Shown here piece by piece: positions 1 to 8,575 of a DNA stretch of 64,000 bases. The DNA lies in the NCBI GenBank assembly GCA_910587105.1, contig CAJUMB010000003.1, positions 50,513-114,512 on the forward strand. The letters run 5' to 3'. The stretch is from an uncultured Lachnospiraceae bacterium (GTDB lineage: Bacteria; Bacillota; Clostridia; Lachnospirales; Lachnospiraceae). The notes beneath the pieces are model-generated. The model made no database searches, was not told the origin of the DNA, and was given only the letters and a program-made list of their open reading frames with translations. Within the stretch, counting starts at the first letter, position 1. Each line of letters begins with the position of its first letter. A program made the position numbers and the translations under genes.

Positions 1-1
1 G

Positions 2-733
2 GAGGCGAAAAAATCCGGCGCCACGGCCCTGTTCGGTGAAAAGTACGGGGAAGAAGTCCGGGTGGTATCCATGGGTGATTTTTCCAAGGAACTGTGTGGC
101 GGTACTCATGTGAAAAACACAGGAGAAATCCTGTTGTTTAAGATTATATCTGAGGCAGGTATTTCTGCGGGAGTCCGGAGAATCGAGGCTCTCACAGGAA
201 ATCATGTATTGGCTCATTATCAGAGTGTGGAAGACCAGCTCTGGCAGGCGGCGAAGACAGTCAAGGCTTCACCGGCAGATCTGCAGGAACGTCTCCAGCA
301 TCTGATGGACCGGGTAAAGGCGCTGCAGAGTGAGAATGAATCTCTGAAGAGCCAGCTGGCGCAGAGTTCAATGGGTGATGTGATGGATCAGGTGCAGGAA
401 GTGAAAGGAACAAAGCTTCTGGCAGCCTGTGTGGAAAATGTGGACAGAAATGGTCTGATGGACTTAGGCGACCAGCTGAAAGGCAGGCTGGGAGAAGGTG
501 TGGTTGTTCTATTCTCTGTGGCAGAGGGGAAAGTCAATCTTCTGGCTATGGCAACTCCAGGGGCCGTTCAGGCAGGAGCACATGCCGGAAATCTGGTGAA
601 AGCTCTTGCGAAGACAGTAGGAGGGGGCGGAGGCGGCCGGCCTAATATGGCTCAGGCCGGAGGAAAAGACCCCTCGAAAGTGCAAGAAGCTGTCAGGCAG
701 GCGTCTGAAATCCTGCAGGAGCAGTTGAAATAG
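2..733 (+). CDS. alaS: Alanine--tRNA ligase, C-terminal part (5' end outside window)
   Basis: Alanyl-tRNA synthetase charges tRNA-Ala in the cytoplasm and edits mischarged Ser/Gly. The reading frame is open from base 2, so the catalytic N-terminus lies outside the window. What is visible is the end of the editing domain, with ALFGEKYGEEVRVV followed by the metal-binding CGGTH motif (residues about 34-38 of the visible part), then a coiled-coil stretch and the C-terminal DHHA1-like domain with the expected Gly-rich segment (GGGGGGRPNMAQAGG). The gene ends with TAG only 15 nt before the flagellin start, so the two may be co-transcribed. Identity is secure from the editing motif and the C-Ala domain. 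Confidence 0.97.
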   Translation, partial: EAKKSGATALFGEKYGEEVRVVSMGDFSKELCGGTHVKNTGEILLFKIISEAGISAGVRRIEALTGNHVLAHYQSVEDQLWQAAKTVKASPADLQERLQHLMDRVKALQSENESLKSQLAQSSMGDVMDQVQEVKGTKLLAACVENVDRNGLMDLGDQLKGRLGEGVVVLFSVAEGKVNLLAMATPGAVQAGAHAGNLVKALAKTVGGGGGGRPNMAQAGGKDPSKVQEAVRQASEILQEQLK

Positions 734-748
734 AGTGGAGGTAAGTTT

Positions 749-1573
749 ATGAGGATTCAGCATAACATTAAAGCGCTAAATGCGCACAGGACTTTGAGGA
801 CAAATAATTCACGGGAGAAAAGGAACGTAGAGAAACTTGCATCCGGTTACAGGATTAACCGGGCGGCGGACGATGCGGCGGGACTGAATATTTCGGAGCA
901 GATGCGGGCGCAGGTTACAGGCTTGGATCAGGCACGGGCAAATTCCCTTGACGGTGTTTCACTGGTAGAGACCATGGAAGGGGCCATGGAAGAAGTCCAC
1001 GGTATGCTGAATCGGATGATGGAGCTGGCTATACAGTCAGGCAACGACACGTATTCAGACCAGAACCGCCAGACCATGCAGGAAGAGATTGATGCTCTGG
1101 CCGACGAGTTTGAACGGATTGAGCAGACCACCAAGTTTAACGGCATTTCCCTGCTGCAGGGAAACAGCGGTGTTAAGAGTCTCACATTCCAGATTGCGGA
1201 GAACACAGAGGCCAGCAGCCAGCTTACGGTTGAACTGGCGGATCTGCGGCAGGTGGATGTGCGGGGAATTTCCGTGGCCACAGCGGACCAGGCACGGGAG
1301 TCTGTGTCAAAGATTGAGCGGGGAATCGATTATATCAGCAAGGAAAGAGGCAAGGTGGGAGCGTATTTTAACCGCCTGGAATACACAGCCAATAATCTGA
1401 ACGTTATGTCCAGCAATATCTCCGCTTCCGAGAGCCGTATCCGCGACGTGAATATGGCGAAAGAAGAGATGCGCCGGGTGAAGAACGATATTCTGGGTGA
1501 ATCAGCTCAGGCTATGCTGGCCCAGGCCAATCAGGTGCCGGAAGGACTTCTTCCATTGCTGCAGCAAGAATAG
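749..1573 (+). CDS. Flagellin (isolated copy)
   Basis: Flagellin, the filament subunit exported by the flagellar type III apparatus. The 274-residue protein has both conserved ends: an N-terminal D0/D1 helix (MRIQHNIKALNAHRTL, then KLASGYRINRAADDAAGL and ISEQMRAQ) and a C-terminal D1/D0 helix (RDVNMAKEEM...LAQANQ). The central variable domain is essentially absent, so this is a short flagellin. The ATG follows a good GGAGG at 737-741. No flagellar, chemotaxis, FliW or CsrA gene lies in the window. The gene sits between alaS and rpsU, 15 nt after alaS, with no obvious promoter of its own. It may be a dispersed extra flagellin of a motile strain or a relic in a non-motile one; the intact frame favours function. 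Confidence 0.93.
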   Translation: MRIQHNIKALNAHRTLRTNNSREKRNVEKLASGYRINRAADDAAGLNISEQMRAQVTGLDQARANSLDGVSLVETMEGAMEEVHGMLNRMMELAIQSGNDTYSDQNRQTMQEEIDALADEFERIEQTTKFNGISLLQGNSGVKSLTFQIAENTEASSQLTVELADLRQVDVRGISVATADQARESVSKIERGIDYISKERGKVGAYFNRLEYTANNLNVMSSNISASESRIRDVNMAKEEMRRVKNDILGESAQAMLAQANQVPEGLLPLLQQE

Positions 1574-1642
1574 TATGTATGGCGGAAGAATGACTCGCAC
1601 TTCAGCATTTTATAAAAAATTTATAAAATTGCGGAAAATTGG

Positions 1643-1670
1643 TTGACGGAGTGGGAATATCTGTTATAAT
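1643..1670 (+). promoter_or_regulatory. Sigma-A promoter for rpsU
   Basis: TTGACG (1643-1648), a 16-bp spacer and TATAAT (1665-1670). It lies about 80 bp before the rpsU start, as expected for a highly expressed ribosomal gene. Just upstream, 1607-1629 is a perfect AT-only dyad (10-bp arms, AAA centre) that may act as a weak terminator for the flagellin transcript or as a protein site. Confidence 0.8.
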
Positions 1671-1748
1671 AGACTCTAGTGCAAGAAAATACCCATACAG
1701 TTGTATTTTAGCACAATCTACAACTGGAGGGAGGTTAGGTGTGAGTTT

Positions 1749-1925
1749 ATGTCAAACGTGATCGTAAAAGAGAACGAGACTTTAGACAGTGCTCTGCGCA
1801 GATTTAAACGCAGTTGTGCCAAGGCAGGCATTCAGCAGGAAATCCGCAAGAGAGAGCATTACGAGAAGCCCAGCGTGCGCCGTAAGAAAAAGTCTGAAGC
1901 CGCCAGAAAACGTAAATATAATTAA
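1749..1925 (+). CDS. rpsU: 30S ribosomal protein S21
   Basis: Small-subunit ribosomal protein bS21, which helps base pairing between mRNA Shine-Dalgarno and 16S rRNA during initiation. The 58-residue product starts MSNVIVKENETLDSALRRFK and ends in the usual Lys/Arg-rich tail (RRKKKSEAARKRKYN). I chose ATG 1749 because all S21 proteins begin at this point; a longer frame from 1701 would add 16 unrelated residues. A GGAGGGAGG lies upstream at slightly long spacing. It is monocistronic: a strong promoter lies before it and a terminator after it. Confidence 0.97.
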   Translation: MSNVIVKENETLDSALRRFKRSCAKAGIQQEIRKREHYEKPSVRRKKKSEAARKRKYN

Positions 1926-1933
1926 TGTGCGCG

Positions 1934-1966
1934 AAAAACCCTGCCGTAATGACAGGGTTTTTTTAC
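1934..1966 (+). terminator. Rho-independent terminator of rpsU
   Basis: Stem AAAACCCTG (1935-1943) pairs with CAGGGTTTT (1953-1961) and is followed by a T run. It ends 8 nt before the cls start codon. Confidence 0.9.
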
Positions 1967-1973
1967 TTGACTT

Positions 1974-3509
1974 ATGAAAAAAATATTAAAAATTTTATTT
2001 AACCGGGTGTTTTATATCAGTGTGTCTCTGCTCCTGCAGGCAGCCTGGTGGCTGGCATTGGTGTGGTTTTTAAGCAACACTTCACAGGCCGCCAGTGTTC
2101 TGACCAGGGTAATAACTGTAATTGTGGTGTTGTGGCTGGTAAATAAGAAGATTAACCCGTCTTATAAGCTGGCATGGACAATTTTAATTCTGGTAGTGCC
2201 CATTTTTGGGATTTGTCTGTATGCGCTGTTCGGCACATCCAGGATTGCGGCGGCTATGCAGCGCAATTATAAGGAAGTCCTGGAAAAGGGGAAGATTTTG
2301 TTAAAAGAGAGTCCGGATACCCGCAGAAGGCTGGATGAGATGAACCAGAGCGCTTCCAATCAGTCCCGTTATATCCGCGATTATGCAGAATTTCCTCTCC
2401 AGGAGGGAACTGTTACAGAATACTTCTCAGAGGGAGAATATATGTTTCCCCGGCTGCTGGAAGAATTGAAGAAGGCCCAGCATTATATCTTTATGGAATA
2501 TTTTATCATCAATAATGGGATTATGTGGAATTCTATTTTAGAAGTTCTGGAGGAGAAGGCAGGGCAGGGGGTGGATGTTCGTTTAATCTATGATGATTTT
2601 GGCTGCATTACCACCCTTCCCCACCGCTTTTATAAAAGCCTCCAGTCCCAGGGAATTAAATGTGCAGCTTTTAATCCTTTCCGGCCTATGCTGAATGTGA
2701 TTTTGAACAACCGGGATCACAGGAAGATCTGTATTGTTGACGGCCATACGGGATTTACAGGGGGAATCAATCTGGCAGACGAGTACATCAACCGGCAGGA
2801 GAGATTTGGGCACTGGAAAGATACGGGGATTATGCTGAAAGGGGAGGCAGTCTGGAATCTGACTGTGATGTTTCTGCAGATGTGGTCAGTGATTACCAAA
2901 ATGCAGGTGAGATTTTCCGACTACATTCCCCACAGGTACCATGAAGAAGAATTTGAATCCGATGGCTTTGTTCATCCATATTGTGACACCCCCCTGGATA
3001 ATGAGGTGGTGGGAGAAGATGTGTATCTGAATATGATCAACAGAGCCGAAAAATACGTGTATATCTGTACGCCATATCTGATTATTGACAATGAGATGAT
3101 GACTGCGCTGTGCCTGGCGGCAAAAAGCGGAGTGGATGTACGGATTATGACGCCGGGTATCCCAGATAAAAAGATTGTATTTCTGCTGACCCAGTCTTAT
3201 TATGAGCAGCTGATAGAATCCGGTGTGAAAATATATGAATACCGGCCTGGATTTCTCCATGCCAAGTCATTTGTCTGCGATGATGAACTGGCTGTCATCG
3301 GCAGTATCAATATGGATTACCGAAGCTTATACCTTCACTTTGAAAATGCGGTGTGGCTGTACAAAAGCCGGATTGTAAAAGATATGTACCAGGATTACCT
3401 GGAAACGCAGGAGCTGTGCCGCCAGATTACGCTGGATTTCTGCAGAAACAGAAATGTGGTGGTGCGCGCTGTGCAGAGTGTTCTGCGGCTGTTCGCGCCT
3501 ATGCTTTGA
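1974..3509 (+). CDS. cls: Cardiolipin synthase
   Basis: Membrane-bound phospholipase-D-type cardiolipin synthase that condenses two phosphatidylglycerol molecules into cardiolipin and glycerol. The 511-residue protein has two N-terminal transmembrane helices (about 7-35 and 40-85), then two PLD domains. The HKD motifs are HRKICIVD (about residue 247) and HAKSFVCDDELAVIGSINMD (about residue 425). Length and layout match bacterial Cls. The start codon is directly behind the rpsU terminator and has no convincing Shine-Dalgarno, so expression may depend on partial readthrough. Downstream is a CmpB-family gene with its own ribosome binding site. Confidence 0.95.
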   Translation: MKKILKILFNRVFYISVSLLLQAAWWLALVWFLSNTSQAASVLTRVITVIVVLWLVNKKINPSYKLAWTILILVVPIFGICLYALFGTSRIAAAMQRNYKEVLEKGKILLKESPDTRRRLDEMNQSASNQSRYIRDYAEFPLQEGTVTEYFSEGEYMFPRLLEELKKAQHYIFMEYFIINNGIMWNSILEVLEEKAGQGVDVRLIYDDFGCITTLPHRFYKSLQSQGIKCAAFNPFRPMLNVILNNRDHRKICIVDGHTGFTGGINLADEYINRQERFGHWKDTGIMLKGEAVWNLTVMFLQMWSVITKMQVRFSDYIPHRYHEEEFESDGFVHPYCDTPLDNEVVGEDVYLNMINRAEKYVYICTPYLIIDNEMMTALCLAAKSGVDVRIMTPGIPDKKIVFLLTQSYYEQLIESGVKIYEYRPGFLHAKSFVCDDELAVIGSINMDYRSLYLHFENAVWLYKSRIVKDMYQDYLETQELCRQITLDFCRNRNVVVRAVQSVLRLFAPML

Positions 3510-3577
3510 GGCAGCCGCCGCAATAGGTATCTGAAAATGTATCAGGAAAGGAATATCAGGAAAGAAGGAGAGAACAT

Positions 3578-4135
3578 ATGTGGAGCAGAGAATTTTTTGG
3601 AGTAGACTCTTATCATCTGATCCAATGGTTTCTTGTATACAGCATTCTGGGATGGATGGTGGAGTCAGCTTATATGTCACTTTGTAACCGCCGCCTTACA
3701 AACCGGGGCTTTGTAAAAGGCCCCGTATGTCCCATCTATGGTTTCGGGGCTCTTGGTGTTTATTTTATTCTGCGGCCTTTTGACGGCCACTACATAATGC
3801 TGTATTTTATGGGAGCTCTGATGGCCACTTCTTTTGAATTTATGGTAGCCAAGTTTATGCGGTACTTTTTTGGCGCTGTCTGGTGGGACTACCAGGATAA
3901 GCCTTTCAATTACCAGGGGGTTGTCTGTCTGGAAAGCACCCTGGCCTGGGGATTGTACACGATACTCCTGTTTGGCTTCCTCCAGCGGATGGTGGAGCGT
4001 TTGGTGGAAATGTATTCTTATCGGACGGGGATCGTCGCCACGAATATTATTGCAGTTTTATTTACCATTGACCTGGGCCGCAGTCTGTATGCAGCGCGAA
4101 AAGGAAAAGCTGTTTTTGACGAATGCGGGGACTGA
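3578..4135 (+). CDS. CmpB-family membrane protein (putative ABC-transporter type IV, PF06541-like)
   Basis: A 185-residue integral membrane protein with about five hydrophobic helices. The conserved family signature is visible near the N-terminus: GWMVESAYMSL, then RGFVKGPVCPIYGFGAL, then a Trp-rich loop (FGAVWWDYQDKPFNYQGVVCL). These match the CmpB/YpjA-like family, which is annotated as a putative ABC-transporter component but has no settled function. An AAGGAG precedes ATG 3578. No ATPase partner is adjacent, so transport cannot be inferred from context. Confidence 0.8.
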   Translation: MWSREFFGVDSYHLIQWFLVYSILGWMVESAYMSLCNRRLTNRGFVKGPVCPIYGFGALGVYFILRPFDGHYIMLYFMGALMATSFEFMVAKFMRYFFGAVWWDYQDKPFNYQGVVCLESTLAWGLYTILLFGFLQRMVERLVEMYSYRTGIVATNIIAVLFTIDLGRSLYAARKGKAVFDECGD

Positions 4136-4244
4136 TGGAAAGTTATCCCTGCAGTCCAGTTCTTTTTGCCCTGAATTTTCCAGTTTATGCATAAATACGC
4201 TGTTTCTTTCTTACAATAGTGTAGAGTGTGTTTAAAAATGGAGC

Positions 4245-5522
4245 GTGAAAGGGTTGCAAAAAAGAATTTTTACTCTGTTTGTCATCTGTATGGTCCTGGC
4301 CGGCCTGGAAGGGAATCTGGTATTTGCTGCCTCCAGGGTATATGGGCAGGCGGAGGGGACTCCCCAGGGGGAAACTCTGCAGGAAACCGGGGAGAAGGAG
4401 GGAGCAGTTCAGCTGTCGGCGCCCCATGGTGTGCTGATGGAGGCATCTACGGGAGAAGTTATATACGAGAAAGAAAAAGATGTCCGGGTCAGCCCTGCCA
4501 GCATTACCAAGATCATGACACTGATTTTGATCTTTGATGCTGTGGAACAGGGAAAGATCACAATGGATGAAGAAGTCACCACAAGTGCCTATGCCAAGTC
4601 AATGGGTGGTTCGCAGGTCTTTCTGGAGGAAGGAGAGAAGCAGACAGTGGAGACACTGATTAAATGCATTGTGATTGCCTCCGGAAACGATGCCAGTGTG
4701 GCTATGGCAGAACATATCAGCGGCAGTGAGGAGGCATTTGTCCAGTCTATGAATCAGAGGGCGGAGAAACTGGGTATGGAAAACACCCATTTTGAGGACT
4801 GCTGCGGGCTCACGGAGTCTCAGAACCATTATTCCAGTGCGTATGATGTGGCTGTCATGTCCAGGGAACTGGTGGTCCGCTATCCGAAAATTCTGGAGTA
4901 TTCTTCTGTCTGGATGGACACCATTACCCATGTAACCCGCCAGGGAAGCAGTGAGTTTGGGCTGACCAACACCAATAAGCTGATCCGTGGATATGAAGGA
5001 TGCGTAGGGCTGAAAACCGGCAGTACCAGCATTGCTAAATACTGTGTATCTACGGTAGCCGTGCGCAATGGGATTACACTCATCAGTGTGGTGATGACTG
5101 CTCCGGATTATAAAGTGCGTTTTTCCGATGCGGCAGCTATGTTGAATTATGGGTTCAGCAACTGTAGTCTGTATGAGGATGACCATCCAGAACGGCTGAA
5201 GAAAATAGCGGTGAAAAAAGCCATTGAAGAAAAGGTCTCATGTAAATTCGAAAAAAATTTTTACTATCTGGATACCACTGGAAAACCGCTGGATGGCATA
5301 CAGAAGAAAATACAGATGAAAAAGTCACTGACTGCTCCTGTAAAAGCGGGAGATGTGGCAGGAAAGGCTGTGTATCTCCTGGACGGACAGGATATCGGCA
5401 GTGTGAAGATTTTGGCGGCAGAAGATGTCCCGGCTTCCGGCTATTTAGATTATCTGATGGCTCTGTGCCGCCGGTTTCTTCCTTTTCAGGCAAAGGAACC
5501 GGGTTCTGTGAACAGTAATTGA
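4245..5522 (+). CDS. D-alanyl-D-alanine carboxypeptidase (low-molecular-weight PBP)
   Basis: Serine D,D-carboxypeptidase that removes the terminal D-Ala of peptidoglycan pentapeptides outside the cell. The 425-residue protein has a signal peptide (about 1-28, ending VFAA), the peptidase S11 triad SITK (SxxK), SGN (SxN) and KTGS (KTG), and a C-terminal PBP5-like domain. The start is unclear: GTG 4245 and TTG 4254 are both possible, and GGAG at 4240-4243 suits the second better. It lies upstream of a metallophosphoesterase. A second S11 enzyme of similar build is encoded at 8576-9775. Confidence 0.93.
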   Translation: MKGLQKRIFTLFVICMVLAGLEGNLVFAASRVYGQAEGTPQGETLQETGEKEGAVQLSAPHGVLMEASTGEVIYEKEKDVRVSPASITKIMTLILIFDAVEQGKITMDEEVTTSAYAKSMGGSQVFLEEGEKQTVETLIKCIVIASGNDASVAMAEHISGSEEAFVQSMNQRAEKLGMENTHFEDCCGLTESQNHYSSAYDVAVMSRELVVRYPKILEYSSVWMDTITHVTRQGSSEFGLTNTNKLIRGYEGCVGLKTGSTSIAKYCVSTVAVRNGITLISVVMTAPDYKVRFSDAAAMLNYGFSNCSLYEDDHPERLKKIAVKKAIEEKVSCKFEKNFYYLDTTGKPLDGIQKKIQMKKSLTAPVKAGDVAGKAVYLLDGQDIGSVKILAAEDVPASGYLDYLMALCRRFLPFQAKEPGSVNSN

Positions 5523-5566
5523 ATCGGAACTTGAATTGTAAATGAGAACGTGTTAGACTATACTCC

Positions 5567-6376
5567 ATGAAAAATTTTAAAATAAAAACTTACCGGATTT
5601 TTTCTAAAAAAGTTTTGCAGGAACATGGTATCCGTCTGGCATTTTTGAGCGACCTGCACGGTTTGTGCTATGGTGAGGAGAACTGCCGTCTGGTGCAGGC
5701 GGTTGAAGATGCCCGTCCGGATGCAGTTCTGGCAGGCGGAGATATGATGGTGGGGGAGCCTGCCCCCAGTCTTGAGGCCGCCAGGGCCCTTTTTTTGTCC
5801 CTGGCGGAGAAATTTCCTGTATATTATGCTTTTGGGAACCATGAACGCCGTCTGATGGAAAATCCGGAAAAATATGGGCATGAATTTGGGGAGTTCTGCT
5901 GTCAGCTGGAGGCACAGGGGGTTCGGATTCTTCGAAATGAGTGTGCCAGGCTGAAAAGCCGGGATGGGACGCCCCTGTCAATCTGGGGATGGAATGGAGA
6001 ACGGCGTTTTTATAAAAGACTTTTGGCTGAACCCATGGAACCAGAGTATCTGAAAGAGACTCTCGGCAGTCCGGACGACAGTGCGTATCATATCCTGATG
6101 GCCCATACGCCCCAGTATGGACAGGCATATTTTTCCTGGGGAGCAGATTTGATTTTATGTGGCCATTATCACGGAGGCATATGGCGTTTTTCCGAAAACC
6201 GTGGCCTGGCAGCGCCTAATTTTCATGTGTTTCCTGAGTATTGCTGCGGATTATTCAGCAGGGGTGAACAGCATATGGTGGTCAGCCCGGGGCTGGGAGA
6301 ACACACCATAAAATTGCGGATAAGAAATCCCCGGGAACTGATTATAGTGGAGATTGTGCATGGAGGCGATAAGTAA
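5567..6376 (+). CDS. Calcineurin-like metallophosphoesterase
   Basis: A 269-residue metal-dependent phosphoesterase. The full motif series is present: SDLHG (about 27-31), GGDMM, GNHE, AHTP and GHYHGG, which ligate two metal ions in this superfamily. It resembles YaeI/YkuE-type enzymes, but there is no obvious signal peptide. The substrate is unknown. It overlaps scpA by 1 nt (TAATG) and so shares its mRNA. A consensus-like TTGTAA-17-TATACT (5536-5564) ends only 2 nt before the ATG. Either that match is chance, or transcripts from it start inside the gene and serve scpA-scpB. Confidence 0.87.
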   Translation: MKNFKIKTYRIFSKKVLQEHGIRLAFLSDLHGLCYGEENCRLVQAVEDARPDAVLAGGDMMVGEPAPSLEAARALFLSLAEKFPVYYAFGNHERRLMENPEKYGHEFGEFCCQLEAQGVRILRNECARLKSRDGTPLSIWGWNGERRFYKRLLAEPMEPEYLKETLGSPDDSAYHILMAHTPQYGQAYFSWGADLILCGHYHGGIWRFSENRGLAAPNFHVFPEYCCGLFSRGEQHMVVSPGLGEHTIKLRIRNPRELIIVEIVHGGDK

Positions 6377-7122
6377 TGGCAATTCCGGTAAAACTGCCGG
6401 TGTTCGAGGGACCGCTGGACCTGTTGCTGCATTTGATTGATAAGAATAAAGTGGATATTTATGATATTCCCATTGTGCAGATCACAGACCAGTATATGGA
6501 TTATATCCGCCAGATGGGCAGAGAAGATCTGGGGATTATGAGCGAATTCATGGTTATGGCGGCCACGCTGATGGATATCAAATGTAAAATGCTTCTTCCC
6601 GCACAGGTGCAGGAAGACGGCCAGGAGGAAGATCCCCGGGCGGATCTCGTGGAAAGACTGCTGGAATATAAAATGTATAAATATATGTCCTATGAGTTGA
6701 AAGAGCGTATGGACAGTGCCGGAAAACATTTTTATAAAGAGCCCACTGTTCCGGCAGAAGTGGCCGGTTACCGGCATGTGCCCCAGCCCTCGGAACTGCT
6801 CTGCGGGATTACACTGTCTCAGCTTAACCGGCTGTTTTGCGCTGTTATGCGCAGGCGTGAGGATAAAATGGACCCTGTGCGCAGTAAATTTGGAAGGATT
6901 GAGAGAGAAGAAGTCAGTCTGCCTGATAAATTGGCATATGTACGGGAATATGCCAGGGCCCACAGGCGTTTCAGCTTTTTCAGCCTGTTTCGGGGGCATA
7001 CCAGCAAAATGCAGGTCGTGGTTACTTTTCTTGCAATCCTTGAGTTGATGAAAACAGGAGATATAGCCATTTCTCAGGAACATACTTTCGACGATATTCA
7101 GATTGAGGCGGTGGGGAGCTGA
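6376..7122 (+). CDS. scpA: Segregation and condensation protein A
   Basis: ScpA is the kleisin subunit of the SMC-ScpA-ScpB condensin that compacts and segregates chromosomes. The 248-residue protein opens with the classic MAIPVKLPVFEGPLDLLLHL, which binds SMC, and has the typical ILELMK winged-helix segment near the C-terminus. It is the usual partner of scpB, which starts 5 nt downstream. Translation is coupled to the preceding phosphoesterase through a 1-nt stop/start overlap. Confidence 0.97.
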   Translation: MAIPVKLPVFEGPLDLLLHLIDKNKVDIYDIPIVQITDQYMDYIRQMGREDLGIMSEFMVMAATLMDIKCKMLLPAQVQEDGQEEDPRADLVERLLEYKMYKYMSYELKERMDSAGKHFYKEPTVPAEVAGYRHVPQPSELLCGITLSQLNRLFCAVMRRREDKMDPVRSKFGRIEREEVSLPDKLAYVREYARAHRRFSFFSLFRGHTSKMQVVVTFLAILELMKTGDIAISQEHTFDDIQIEAVGS

Positions 7123-7127
7123 TAGAT

Positions 7128-7697
7128 ATGGACGAAAAACGTCTGGAGGCTGCTATTGAGGCTATTTTGTTTACTATGGGCGATTCGGTGGAAACAGAGG
7201 CGCTGGCAAAAGCAGTGGGACAGGATGTGACGGTTACCAGAAAAGTTGTGCAGAACCTGATGGACCGCTATCAGGGAGAAGAATACGGAATTCAGATTAT
7301 TGAACTGGAAAATGCATATCAGATGTGTACCAAGAAGCAGTATTATCAGAATCTGATACAGATTGCCATACAGCCGAAGAAGGCGGCATTGACAGATGTA
7401 ATGCTGGAAACCCTTTCCATTATTGCCTATAAACAGCCGGTGACAAAGGCAGAGATTGAGAAGATACGAGGGGTCAAATGTGATCATACAGTGAATAAAC
7501 TGGTGGAATACAATCTGGTAAAAGAGCTGGGGCGTCTGGAAGCTGCCGGCAGGCCCATTTTATTTGGGACAACGGAGGAGTTTCTCCGCTCCTTTGGGGT
7601 GCAGACGCTGGATGAACTGCCAGTTATGAGTCAGGTACAGGTGGAGGATTTTAAAGCAGAAGCGGAGGAAGAAGCCCAGTTAAAACTGGATATATGA
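7128..7697 (+). CDS. scpB: Segregation and condensation protein B
   Basis: ScpB is a dimeric winged-helix protein that stabilises the ScpA-SMC ring. The 189-residue product has the family hallmarks LEAAIEAILFTMGDSV, then LSIIAYKQPVTKAEIEKIRG and the LVEYNLVKELGRLEAAGRP region. It directly follows scpA, as in most Firmicutes. The next gene starts 9 nt downstream, so the transcript likely continues into the phospholipase C-like gene. Confidence 0.97.
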   Translation: MDEKRLEAAIEAILFTMGDSVETEALAKAVGQDVTVTRKVVQNLMDRYQGEEYGIQIIELENAYQMCTKKQYYQNLIQIAIQPKKAALTDVMLETLSIIAYKQPVTKAEIEKIRGVKCDHTVNKLVEYNLVKELGRLEAAGRPILFGTTEEFLRSFGVQTLDELPVMSQVQVEDFKAEAEEEAQLKLDI

Positions 7698-7706
7698 AGG
7701 GAGCAG

Positions 7707-8504
7707 ATGAAGAAGATGCCCACAACGTTTACACACGATTTTTTTGGAAAGAAAGTTTATCAGAAGATGACCGGGGATATGAAGCGTCTGGTAAAGGCTC
7801 ACGGGGAGCTGTACCGGATCGGGCTTCACGGCCCGGATATATTATTCTATTATGGGATTGGTAAAAACCGGATTAACCAGCAGGGGGTGCGTCTTCACAG
7901 GGAGGCAGCGGCCCCCTTCTTTGAGCGGGGAGCTTATCTGGTGAAGAAAGAGGAGAATGAAGCGCTTTTGGCATATTTGCTGGGATTCGTGTGCCATTTT
8001 ATGCTGGACAGCACCTGTCATCCTTATATCAATGGTACAGTGGCCGGCCAGATAAGCCATGGCGAAATCGAAAAGGAGCTGGACCGGCGGATGATGCTGT
8101 CAAATGGCAGGAACCCCCATCGCTATTATCCGGCAGTGAGCTGCATCCGTCCCACCAGGGAAAATGCGGACATCATTCAGAAAATGTTTCCGGAGGTGAG
8201 TGTCCGGCAGATGGTCATTGCACTGAAAGGAATGATCTTTCTTACCAATACCATGGTTTATGATGACAATGGAAGAAAGAAGAAAGCGATTATTCCTGTC
8301 TTGAAATTAACCGGACAGTATGAGCACGTGGGCGGGAATTATATGAATGAGTCCTGCAATCCCCGATGTAATCCGTACCTGGAGGAGCTGGAAAGGCTGT
8401 TTAGCCAGGCATTGGAGGAGACCCCGGAGGTTTTGGAAAGTTTTTGGAAGAGTGCCCGGGGGGAGGAAAGACTTTCAGAGCGGTTCTGGAGAGATTATAA
8501 TTAG
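7707..8504 (+). CDS. Zinc-dependent phospholipase C-like protein
   Basis: A 265-residue protein of the zinc-dependent phospholipase C/nuclease P1-like fold (PF00882-like). It shows scattered His/Asp ligands typical of the family: FTHDFFG (about 8-14), HGPDILFYY (about 39-47) and FVCHFMLDSTCHPYI (about 96-110). No secretion signal is visible, unlike secreted alpha-toxins, so it resembles the cytosolic zinc-PLC-like proteins common in Lachnospiraceae whose role is unknown. An AAGGGAG precedes the ATG. It follows scpB closely and is probably co-transcribed. Confidence 0.82.
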   Translation: MKKMPTTFTHDFFGKKVYQKMTGDMKRLVKAHGELYRIGLHGPDILFYYGIGKNRINQQGVRLHREAAAPFFERGAYLVKKEENEALLAYLLGFVCHFMLDSTCHPYINGTVAGQISHGEIEKELDRRMMLSNGRNPHRYYPAVSCIRPTRENADIIQKMFPEVSVRQMVIALKGMIFLTNTMVYDDNGRKKKAIIPVLKLTGQYEHVGGNYMNESCNPRCNPYLEELERLFSQALEETPEVLESFWKSARGEERLSERFWRDYN

Positions 8505-8575
8505 GCCTGTATTTGAAACATGTATATTTTTAAAAATCCTTACATACATTTAATATCAAAGGAGTAAGGATTATT

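Noticed and set aside
5536..5564. Promoter TTGTAA-17-TATACT for the metallophosphoesterase
   Set aside because: Its start site would fall after the ATG, so it cannot serve this start codon; mentioned only as a possible scpAB promoter.
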